A stretch of DNA of 16,510 nucleotides from NCBI GenBank assembly GCA_001017865.1, contig LATQ01000001.1, positions 2,373,986 through 2,390,495 of the forward strand, in the 5' to 3' direction. A program made the position numbers and the translations under genes. This DNA comes from Rhodococcus sp. IITR03 (lineage in GTDB: Bacteria > Actinomycetota > Actinomycetes > Mycobacteriales > Mycobacteriaceae). This document shows, one piece after another, positions 1-7,010 of the stretch. The notes beneath the pieces were generated by a model. The model made no database searches and had not been told where the DNA came from. It worked only from the letters and a program-made list of their open reading frames with translations. Within the stretch, counting starts at the first letter, position 1. Every line of letters begins with the position of its first letter.

Positions 1-1106
1 CTCCTTCTATGCGTCACGCTCTGTGGTATCGCGCGAGATCGCCGCGACTATCCGCGGACTGCACGACGTCGCCGATACCGTCGCCCGGTGCCGCGCGAAC
101 GGATGCATCGCTCTCGCGTGCCTTCGTCGACGCCGCCGAAGGTGCGGGATTCACACCGGTCGCCGACCTCAACGCTCCAGGACCGACGGGGTGGGTGCGG
201 TTCCGTCGAACGTGCGTGACGGCACGAGGGTGGGTCCGTTCCTCGCGTACCTCGCGCCCGTCCTGGACCGGCCGAATCCGACGGTCGCCGGCGGGTGTCC
301 GCGACCCGCATCGTGATGGCGGCGGTCGCGCGGTGGGCGTCGAGATCGCCGGACCCGACGGACCACGCACGATCTCGGCCGGACACGTGATCGTCGCCGC
401 GGGCGCGGTGAGGTCCCCCCAGCTGCTGATGCTCTCCGGCATCGGACCGGCCGACGAACTGCGCCGGCTCGGCATCGATCCGCTGCACGACCTTCCCGGG
501 GTGGGCTGCGACTTCTCCGACCACCCGGAGTTCACCGTCCCCTACCGGTTCCGCCCGGGTCTCCCGTCGCACACGTTGCTGCTCGAGACGGTCCTGCACA
601 CCGAGAACCTCGAACTGCGCCCGTACACCGCGGCATTCGGTGCGGCGATCCCCGGCAGTGGTGTCGCCGATCCGGTGCTCGGCGTCGTCCTGACGCGCCC
701 ACGCAGTCGCGGACGCATCGTGCTCGACGAACGCGACCCGCGACGTCCACCTCTGCTCGACTATCGATACCTGACCGACGCGGCCGACCGGCGAGCTCTG
801 GAAGAGGGTGTCCGGCTCGCCGCCGACCTCCTCGCCGCGACCACCGGCGTCGTCGAGGCCGGCAGCGTGGACGCGCGTGGTGGCAGGCTCGGAACGTCGC
901 TGCACCTGTCCGGAACGTGCCGGATGGGCGACGACGAGCACGCCGTGGTCGACGAGTGGTGCCGCGTGCGCGGGATCGATGGGTTGAGCGTCGTCGACAC
1001 CTCGGTGTTTCCGCAGGTCCCGAGCCGTGGACCGCACGCCACCGCGGTGATGCTCGCCCACCGGGTCGCCGCGACCGCGAGGGATGCCCTGCCGCACACG
1101 GTGTGA
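1..1106 (+). CDS. mftG: GMC-family oxidoreductase, probable mycofactocin-associated MftG (5' truncated, frameshifted)
   Basis: This is the C-terminal two thirds of a flavin-dependent GMC oxidoreductase; the N-terminal FAD-binding part lies before the window. Readable segments include [55 protein letters not shown] (the GMC signature 2 region) and the C-terminal [12 protein letters not shown] and [14 protein letters not shown]. The latter two carry the His (codons 903-905 and 1035-1037) at the GMC active-site positions. The segment around residues ending RPYTAAFG...RPRSRGRI resembles MftG, the enzyme thought to pass electrons from reduced mycofactocin to respiration during alcohol oxidation; the MftG subfamily call is from memory and less sure than GMC. 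The frame slips by one missing base near 193, 296 and 316, each repaired by one G in a G run; the first 100 bases are too damaged to read. It ends with TGA 37 bases before the regulator. Other GMC alcohol or choline dehydrogenases are the alternative. Confidence 0.72.
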   Translation, partial: PSMRHALWYRARSPRLSADCTTSPIPSPGAARTDASLSRAFVDAAEGAGFTPVADLNAPGPTGWVRFRRTCVTARGWVRSSRTSRPSWTGRIRRSPAGVRDPHRDGGGRAVGVEIAGPDGPRTISAGHVIVAAGAVRSPQLLMLSGIGPADELRRLGIDPLHDLPGVGCDFSDHPEFTVPYRFRPGLPSHTLLLETVLHTENLELRPYTAAFGAAIPGSGVADPVLGVVLTRPRSRGRIVLDERDPRRPPLLDYRYLTDAADRRALEEGVRLAADLLAATTGVVEAGSVDARGGRLGTSLHLSGTCRMGDDEHAVVDEWCRVRGIDGLSVVDTSVFPQVPSRGPHATAVMLAHRVAATARDALPHTV

Positions 1107-1142
1107 TCCCGACTACAGTGTCGGGGGAGGAGGCGCCGGTAC

Positions 1143-2441
1143 ATGACGGATCGTGGAATCGCGACGACCAACCGTGGGTGGCACTCGACCCGGGAGCGGA
1201 CGTGGCCGCGCACCACACCGCGGTGCTGCGCGCGCACGGCACATTCGTCTCCGCGCGCGGCAAGGATCGGCTCGACGGGGTGCGCTCGGTGGTCCGCGAC
1301 TCGTGGAGCCGGAGCCTGCAACGCGGCATCGATCCCGACGTCGTCGAACAACCCGCACTGCTCTCCGGGCACGAACTCGAGGAGTACCGCGCCGGCCACC
1401 CCATGTCGCTGATCCGCCCGGTGGTGCGCAAGCTCCTCGTCGAGGACGCCGCCGACAGCGGACTGTTGGTCGCCGTCACCGACGGTCAGGGACGGCTGCT
1501 GTGGGTCGAGGGCGACCACGCCGCGCGCGACCGCGCCCTGTCGATGAGCTTCGTCGAAGGTGCCGACTGGAGCGAGGACCGCGTCGGCACGAACGCTCCG
1601 GGAACGGCTCTCGCCGTGGATCATTCGGTGCAGATCTTCGGCGCCGAGCATTTCAACCGCACGGTGCACGAATGGAGTTGTTCGGCCGCTCCCGTGCACG
1701 ACCCCACCAGCGGCCGGGTCCTCGGTGCCATCGACATCACCGGTGGTCACCGCGTCGCCGCGCCCGAGGTCCTGCAACTCGTTCGCGCGACGGTCGCGGC
1801 GGCGGAGGCCGAACTGCGGTTGCATGCCCTGAGCGGCCGCCCGCTGTTCCCCTCGGCGACGCCGCGCATCGAGACGATCGGCGCCGGGCGGCCGCCCTGC
1901 ACCGCGGAGGCGAACGCGTCGGCCTGTCCCGTTCGGCACGGCCGAGATCCTGCTGATCCTCGCCGATCACCCCGAGGGCCTGAGCTCCGACCGGCTCGCG
2001 GTGCTGCTCGACGAGAACGAACTCGACTCGGTGACGATCCGCGCCGAGATGTCGCGCCTGCGCAAGGTGCTCGGGGCCGAACACCTCGGCTCGCGGCCCT
2101 ACCGGCTGCTCACCACGCTCGACACCGATGTCGCGGACGTGCGTCGCGCACTCGACCGCGGCGACGTGGCCTCGGCGGTCCGCCTCTGTACCGGGGAGAT
2201 CCTGCCCGGATCGATGGCGCCGGGCATCGAGGAGATCCGCGACGAACTCCGCTCGGGCGTGCGGGCGGCGCTGTTGCGCTGCGGCGAGGAGCATCTGCTC
2301 GCGCAATGGACCTCGTCCGTCCACGGCCGCGAGGACATCACCGCCTGGGCGGCCTACCGGGCATCGATCGATCCTCGGTCGCCCCGCTTCGCGCAGGTCG
2401 ATGCCACATTGACCCGATTGGACAGGCAGCTCGCAACGTAG
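1143..2441 (+). CDS. GAF-domain transcriptional regulator, AcoR-like N-terminus without AAA+ domain (frameshifted)
   Basis: A predicted cytoplasmic regulator of about 433 residues after correction. The ATG at 1143 is chosen because AGGAGG lies 9 bases upstream (1128-1133); reading begins MTDRG and continues in the main frame once one G is restored near 1156. Residues about 20-70 contain the [22 protein letters not shown] segment typical of the N-terminus of AcoR-type acetoin/glycerol regulators. A GAF-like domain follows (about 95-245), with [34 protein letters not shown] and [17 protein letters not shown]. No Walker A/B sigma-54 ATPase module follows. Instead the C-terminal part (from [19 protein letters not shown]) looks like a winged helix ([16 protein letters not shown]) followed by a helical tail. 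Further single-base losses sit near 1891 and 1934. The aldehyde dehydrogenase starts 66 bases after its TAG, so control of that gene by sensing an alcohol or aldehyde-related ligand is a reasonable inference. Confidence 0.8.
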
Positions 2442-2445
2442 TTGC
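2433..2445. promoter_or_regulatory. Small inverted repeat GCAAC-GTA-GTTGC upstream of aldehyde dehydrogenase
   Basis: A perfect 5-bp dyad with a 3-base centre straddles the TAG stop of the regulator gene, 63 bases before the aldehyde dehydrogenase start. It is short enough to arise by chance. It is listed because it sits where an operator for the aldehyde dehydrogenase promoter would be expected. No convincing -35/-10 pair is visible between 2442 and 2497. Confidence 0.2.
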
Positions 2446-2507
2446 AACCCTCGCGTTCGTAGTGTTCCGGATCACATACCGACCGCTCGACGCTGCAGGA
2501 GATGCAC

Positions 2508-4026
2508 ATGACCGTGTACGCCCGTCCCGGTTCGCCCGACGCCTCATGTCCTTCCGGTCCCGGTACGACAACTGGATCGGCGGCCAGTGGGTGCCTCCGG
2601 TGAAGGGGGAGTACTTCGAGAACGTCACCCCCGTCACCGGCCAGGTGTTCACCGAGGTCGCTCGCGGCACCGAGGAGGACATCGAACTCGCGCTCGACGC
2701 AGCCCACGCCGCCGCACCGGCCTGGGGGAAGACCTCGCCCGCCGAACGCGCGGTGATCCTCAACAAGATCGCCGACCGCATCGAGGAGAACCTCGAGTCG
2801 ATCGCCCTCGCCGAGTCGTGGGACAACGGCAAGCCCATCCGCGAGACCCTCAACGCCGACATCCCGCTCGCGATCGACACTTCCGCTACTTCGCGGGAGC
2901 CATTCGCGCGCAGGAGGGTTCGATCTCCGAGATCAACTCCGAGACGGTCGCCTACCACTTCCACGAGCCGCTCGGCGTCGTCGGCCAGATCATCCGTGGA
3001 ACTTCCCGATCCTCATGGCCGTGTGGAAGCTCGCGCCGGCCTGGCCGCCGGCAACGCGGTGGTCCTCAAGCCCGCCGAGCAGACCCCGGCGTCCATCCTG
3101 CACCTGATCTCGATCATCGGCGACCTGCTGCCGCCCGGCGTGGTCAACATCGTCAACGGTTTCGGTGTGGAGGCGGGTAAGCCCCTCGCGTCGAGCCCGC
3201 GCATCCGCAAGATCGCGTTCACCGGTGAGACCACCACCGGCCGGCTGATCATGCAGTACGCCTCGCAGAACCTGATCCCGGTCACCCTCGAACTCGGTGG
3301 CAAGAGCCCGAACATCTTCTTCTCCGACGTGCTGTCGGCGAACGACGACTACCAGGACAAGGCGCTCGAAGGCTTCACGATGTTCGCCCTCAACCAGGGT
3401 GAGGTGTGCACGTGCCCGTCGCGTGCGCTGATCCAGCAGGACATCTTCGACGACTTCCTCTCGCTCGCCGCGGTCCGCACCAAGCCGTCCGCCAGGGCGA
3501 TCCGCTCGACACCGACACGATGATCGGCGCTCAGGCCTCGAACGACCAGCTCGAGAAGATCCTGTCGTACATCGAGATCGGCAAGAGCGAGGGTGCCAAG
3601 GTCATCACCGGTGGTGAGCGCGCCGATCTCGGCGGCGACCTCTCGGGCGGCTACTACGTGCAGCCGACGATCTTCCAGGGCGACAACAAGATGCGCATCT
3701 TCCAGGAGGAGATCTTCGGCCCGGTCGTGTCCGTGACGTCCTTCTCCGATTTCGACGACGCGATCTCGATCGCCAACGACACCCTCTACGGTCTCGGTGC
3801 CGGTGTGTGGTCCCGTGACGGTGGTGTCGCCTACCGTGCCGGTCGCGCCATTCAGGCCGGCCGGGTGTGGACGAACACCTACCACCAGTACCCCGCGCAC
3901 GCGGCCTTCGGTGGTTACAAGCAGTCCGGCATCGGCCGCGAGAACCACCACATGATGCTCGACCACTACCAGCAGACGAAGAATCTCCTGGTGTCCTACG
4001 CCCCCAAGGCACAGGGCTTCTTCTGA
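2508..4026 (+). CDS. exaC: Acetaldehyde dehydrogenase, ExaC/AcoD/AldB type (frameshifted)
   Basis: NAD(P)-dependent oxidation of acetaldehyde and other short aldehydes to the acid in the cytoplasm. The start ATG 2508 has AGGAG at 2497-2501 and gives [13 protein letters not shown], then [20 protein letters not shown], the characteristic N-terminus of this subfamily. After restoring five missing bases (near 2544, 2878, 3000, 3033, 3487) the length is 507 residues, as usual for ExaC. Visible motifs: [20 protein letters not shown] and [14 protein letters not shown] (cofactor binding), [18 protein letters not shown] with the general-base Glu (codon 3290-3292), and [11 protein letters not shown] with the catalytic Cys (codon 3407-3409). 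The C-terminus [19 protein letters not shown] and [13 protein letters not shown] also fit. A DUF779 gene follows, the usual neighbour of this enzyme, and a GAF regulator precedes it. With the mftG-like gene it suggests ethanol or alcohol catabolism. Every break is repaired by one base in a short run, so I take the gene to be intact in the organism. Confidence 0.93.
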
Positions 4027-4036
4027 TCCGAACTTC

Positions 4037-4070
4037 GGCGCCTGTCACGTCCGCACGACGTGGCAGCGCC
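4037..4070 (+). terminator. Strong stem-loop terminator after acetaldehyde dehydrogenase
   Basis: The left arm 4037-4051 pairs with 4057-4070 over 14 pairs, with one bulged C, one G-U wobble and the 5-base loop CGCAC. It starts 10 bases after the dehydrogenase stop. There is no U-tract, as is common for actinobacterial terminators. It implies that the DUF779 gene may have its own promoter; TACGCT at 4077-4082 is a weak -10 candidate. Confidence 0.65.
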
Positions 4071-4118
4071 GTTGCCATACGCTCGGAACATCGTGCACCC
4101 CAACGGAAAGGCAGGACT

Positions 4119-4641
4119 GTGACCGTCCCGCGAATCGTGGCGACCGTCGATGCCGTCGCCCTGCTGCGCCGCCTCGCGCAGCGCAACGGACCGCTCATGA
4201 TGCACCAGTCCGGCGGATGCTGTGACGGCTCCGCGCCGATGTGTTATCCCGAGGGCGATTTCGTCGTCGCGACCGCGACGTGCTCCTCGGAGTCCTCGAC
4301 CTGCGTCTCGGGGCAGGGGAGACCCGCTCCGATCCGCCGGTCGGCGCCGACGCCGTGCCGGTGTGGATCTCCGGTTCGCAGTTCGAGGCGTGGAAGCACA
4401 CCTGTCTCGTCCTCGACGTGGTGCCCGGACGCGGCTCCGGGTTCAGTCTCGAAAGTCCGGAGGGAGTGCGTTTCCTCAGCAGGGGGCGCGCATTCACTCC
4501 CGACGAACTGGCCCTCCTGGAAGCCGACCGGCCGCTCACCGGGCGGGACCGGGAGGCCGGCGTGGAGCCCGCCGTGTCCGATGTGCCACCGTGGTCGCCG
4601 AGGCCGCCGATGCGTGCCCGGTGCCCGGCCTGTCCCCGTGA
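4119..4641 (+). CDS. DUF779 family protein (frameshifted)
   Basis: A small protein of the DUF779 family, commonly encoded next to ExaC/AcoD aldehyde dehydrogenases; its biochemical role is not established. The start is GTG 4119, with GGAAAGGCAGGA just upstream, giving TVPRIVATVDAVALLRRLA. The conserved core is HQSGGCCDGSAPMCYPEGDF, then VLLGVLDLRLG, VPVWISGSQFEAWKH and GSGFSLESPEGVRFLSR. Two missing bases are inferred: near 4271 (GTCGTCGCGAC should read VVGD) and near 4580. The second shift is supported because the reading frame ending at TGA 4639-4641 (VVAEAADACPVPGLSP) has much higher G/C at third codon positions there, whereas the frame used before it would run into the next gene. The corrected length is about 174 residues, longer than I expect for the family, so the C-terminal 40 residues are uncertain. 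The cysteines of the core could bind metal or act in redox chemistry; that is speculation. Confidence 0.8.
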
Positions 4642-4711
4642 TCCCCTCTGCATGATCCATCGGGAGGAGGGTGACTCACCTGCCGGTTGCCGGTGTGCGT
4701 CAGAATCGGAA

Positions 4712-4734
4712 CGGAATCCGTCCGGATTCCGGAC
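4712..4734. promoter_or_regulatory. Overlapping perfect palindromes, candidate operator for the 4774 gene
   Basis: CGGAATCCG (4712-4720) and CGGATTCCG (4723-4731) form a perfect 9-bp dyad with a 2-base centre. GTCCGGA (4720-4726) and TCCGGAC (4728-4734) form a second perfect 7-bp dyad with a 1-base centre, overlapping the first. Centres this short favour a protein-binding dyad over an RNA hairpin. The site ends 40 bases before the start of a small winged-helix-like protein, which suggests autoregulation (inference). Confidence 0.5.
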
Positions 4735-4773
4735 GACGACGTGGGCGCCCGGCGGGTGCGACGAGGAGTGGGC

Positions 4774-5322
4774 ATGGCCTTCGCAGGCAACGTGGACGAA
4801 CTGGCACTGCTGCAGACGGTGCGTCTGAAGAAGCAGGTCACGGCCGAGGTGATCGCCGCGCACCTCGGGGTGTCGGTGTCGGCCGGTCAGGCCGCGGTGG
4901 CCGCGCTCCTCGAGCAGGGCAAGGCGTCGGAGAACGACGGCGGCATCAGCCTCACCGACAAGGGCACCTCCGAGCTGAACGATCAGCTCGATGCCGAACG
5001 GGTCTCCATCGACGAGGATTCGATCTCGGAACTCTACGACCAGTTCCTCCCGCTCGACGAGGAGCTGAACACGCTCCTCGAGAACGCGGACGCCGACGGA
5101 TTCGTCGACGGCCTCATCGGCCTCGACCGCCGGGCACAGAGTCTGTTCGACGACGTGTCGGCGTTCGTGCCGCGCCTGTCGCGCTACCAGGACCTGTTCG
5201 CCGAGGCCCTGGAGAAGATCAAGGGCGGCTCGCTGGCGTGGGCCACGGCCGCCAACATCGACTCCTACGCCTCCGTGTGGGGCGAGATGCGCCAGGAGAT
5301 CGCGGGCGCCGCCGACCGCTGA
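4774..5322 (+). CDS. Small winged-helix-like protein of unknown function (182 aa)
   Basis: An intact 182-residue protein with no frameshift. ATG 4774 is chosen over an in-frame upstream start at 4687 because AGGAG lies at 4764-4768 and the upstream codons do not look coding. The N-terminal 60 residues resemble a winged helix: DELALLQTVRLKKQVTAEVI, AAHLGVSVSAGQAAVAALL, then a wing-like GGISLTDKG. The rest is acidic and helical (LYDQFLPLDEELNTLLENAD, RRAQSLFDDVSAFVPRLSRY). I recall similar HTH-plus-helical proteins in actinobacteria annotated as MarR-like regulators, sometimes near PEP-utilising enzymes, but I cannot assign a function here. It could be a regulator acting on the palindromes just upstream. 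A nested hairpin follows its stop. Confidence 0.8.
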   Translation: MAFAGNVDELALLQTVRLKKQVTAEVIAAHLGVSVSAGQAAVAALLEQGKASENDGGISLTDKGTSELNDQLDAERVSIDEDSISELYDQFLPLDEELNTLLENADADGFVDGLIGLDRRAQSLFDDVSAFVPRLSRYQDLFAEALEKIKGGSLAWATAANIDSYASVWGEMRQEIAGAADR

Positions 5323-5347
5323 CAATTTCGTTCGTTCGGCACACTAT

Positions 5348-5405
5348 GTGATGCCGGTCACCCGCACCCCCCTTTCGGGGGTGGCGAGGGGGTGACCGGC
5401 ATCAC
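5348..5405. terminator. Nested stem-loop with perfect 16-bp arms
   Basis: GTGATGCCGGTCACCC (5348-5363) is repeated as its exact reverse complement at 5390-5405. Inside lies a second perfect stem, CACCCCC (5365-5371) with GGGGGTG (5377-5383) around a CTTTC loop. No U-tract follows. It starts 26 bases after the 4774 gene and ends about 50 bases before the ribosome binding site of the transporter. A terminator is most likely. An operator or leader element for the transporter is the alternative. Confidence 0.65.
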
Positions 5406-5468
5406 TACGTTTCGTTCATCCGCCGAGGCGATCACGCCCGCGGTTCGAACGGACAACGGAGGACTCAC

Positions 5469-6868
5469 GTGACCAGTGTGTCGACCCCGGGGGCTGCCGA
5501 ACCCCCCGTCGCCGGACCGGTGGGACGTTCGCGTCCCGATCCATCCACACCCCGCCACGCGGGACCCTCGAAGGAAGGGCCCGGTATCCGGCGCGTCGCC
5601 GTCGCCAGCTGTATGGGCACGACGATCGAGTTCTACGACTTCTTCATCTACGGCACCGCCGCAGCGCTCGTCTTCCCGACGGTCTTCTTCCCCGCACTCG
5701 GATCGACCGCGGGTACCGTCGCCTCCTTCGCGACCTTCGCCGTCGCCTTCATCGCCCGCCCCGTGGGCGCAATGCTGTTCGGGCACTTCGGCGACCGCAT
5801 CGGACGCAAGAAGACGCTGATCTCCACGCTGCTGCTGATGGGTATCTCCACCCTGCTCATCGGCCTTCTACCCGGCGCCGAGACCATCGGTGTCGCCGCC
5901 CCGATCATCCTCGTGCTGTTGCGATTCGCCCAGGGCTTCGCAGTGGGCGGTGAGTGGGCCGGCGCGACCCTGCTCACCGCCGAATACGCGCCACCGGGCC
6001 AACGCGGTCTGTACGCGATGTTCCCGCAGCTCGGTCCCGCCATCGCCTTCGCCCTGTCGAGCGGCACCTTCCTGTTCACCGGTCTCGCCCTCGGCGACAC
6101 CAACGACGCCTTCCTGAACTACGGTTGGCGGATCCCGTTCCTGCTCAGCATCGTTCTCGTCGGCATCGGCCTCTACATGCGCCTCGCCATCGAAGAGACT
6201 CCTGTCTTTCGTGCGGAGCAGGAAGCCCGCCGTAGTGCCCCGGCCGCCGAGGTCGAGGCCCCGCGCCGGCTGCCCTTCCTCGACGCGTTGCGCTACCAGG
6301 CCAAGGAGATCTTCCTCGCCGGCGGTGCGCTGGCCATCATGTTCGCCTTCTTCTACATGGGCACGGCTACCTGACCAGCTACGCGACGTCCAAGCTGGGA
6401 TTCGGCCGGCCGTTCGTCCTGATGGTGGGCATCGCCTCGTCGCTCGTCTTCGGTCTCGCGATCGTGCTGTCCGCGCTGTATTCCGACCGCTTCGGGCGCA
6501 AGAAGGTCATCATGGTCTCGTGCGCGTTCTCCGTGGTCTGGGCACTGGTGTTGTTCCCGCTCCTCGACACCGGCTCACCGATCGCGTTCGTGCTCGGGAT
6601 GATGATCACCCTCGCGATCTTCGGTATCGCCTACGGACCGTGCGGAGCACTGCTGCCCGAGATGTTCGCGACCCGCTACCGCTACACCGGTGCCGGTCTG
6701 GGCTACAACTTCGCCGGTGTCCTCGGCGGCGCCATCCCGCCGATGATCGCCGCACCGCTCGCTGCCTCCTACGGCGGTATCGCGATCGGGATCATGCTGG
6801 CCGCGATCGGCCTCGTGAGCCTGGTCTGCACCGCGGCACTCATGGAGACCCGCGACCGGGCTCTCTGA
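5469..6868 (+). CDS. MFS transporter, metabolite:H+ symporter (MHS) family (one frameshift)
   Basis: An inner-membrane proton symporter of the major facilitator superfamily, about 466 residues after correction. The start is GTG 5469, with CGGAGGA at 5457-5463. A hydrophilic, proline-rich N-terminal stretch of about 45 residues precedes TM1. MHS-type features are ASCMGTTIEFYDFFIYGTAA at TM1, the loop 2-3 motif GHFGDRIGRKK, RFAQGFAVGGEWAGATLL in TM4-5 and EETPVFRAEQ in the central loop. The second half has the equivalent loop SDRFGRKKVIM. One base is missing near 6370 (ACGGCTAC should read GCC-TAC), which otherwise gives an early stop at TM7. The substrate cannot be read from sequence; MHS members carry carboxylates, shikimate, proline or betaine. 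The acyl-CoA synthetase downstream makes a monocarboxylate plausible. Confidence 0.9.
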
Positions 6869-6926
6869 TCCGCCGCAGGCGGATCCGTTTCGCACCGATC
6901 CGCCGCAGGCGGATCCGTCTCGCACC
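6867..6926. repeat. Two tandem 30-bp palindromic repeats
   Basis: Two consecutive 30-base units, 6867-6896 and 6897-6926, differ at a single position (T/C at 6889 versus 6919). Each begins with the perfect dyad GATCCGCC-GCA-GGCGGATC (8-bp arms) followed by a shared CGTYTCGCACC tail. A third copy seems to begin at 6927 (GATCC) but diverges at once. The first unit overlaps the TGA of the transporter gene. Confidence 0.85.
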
Positions 6927-6937
6927 GATCCACCCCC

Positions 6938-6976
6938 GGTGGCGGTCGTCCGGCAGCAGCCCGACGACCGCCCACC
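6938..6976 (+). terminator. Stem-loop between transporter and acyl-CoA synthetase genes
   Basis: GGTGGCGGTCGTC (6938-6950) pairs with GACGACCGCCCACC (6963-6976) over 13 pairs with one bulged C and a 12-base loop. It follows the tandem repeats and ends only 22 bases before the ribosome binding site at 6999-7004. A promoter for the next gene hardly fits after it, so it may be an attenuator or RNA-stability element in a shared transcript, not a simple terminator. Confidence 0.6.
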
Positions 6977-7010
6977 ACAGCCGTATCCCCGTCTCGTGAA
7001 GGAGAATGCG

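Noticed and set aside
48..1097. Long open frames on the - strand here and elsewhere (for example 4195-5325, 12689-14101, 14214-16208)
   Set aside because: They mirror + strand genes in GC-rich DNA. They lack recognisable domains and convincing starts, and have repetitive Arg/Gly/Asp composition.
917..3523. One long open frame that would fuse the regulator to the aldehyde dehydrogenase
   Set aside because: The open frame is accidental. The regulator's true frame ends in TAG at 2441, and the dehydrogenase has its own ATG and ribosome binding site at 2508. The codons between are out of frame because of missing bases.
5327..5416. The 5348-5405 hairpin as a small transposable element with 8-base target duplications (TTTCGTTC)
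   Set aside because: The repeated word does not lie next to the arm ends, and the outer termini are not inverted repeats. The match may be chance.
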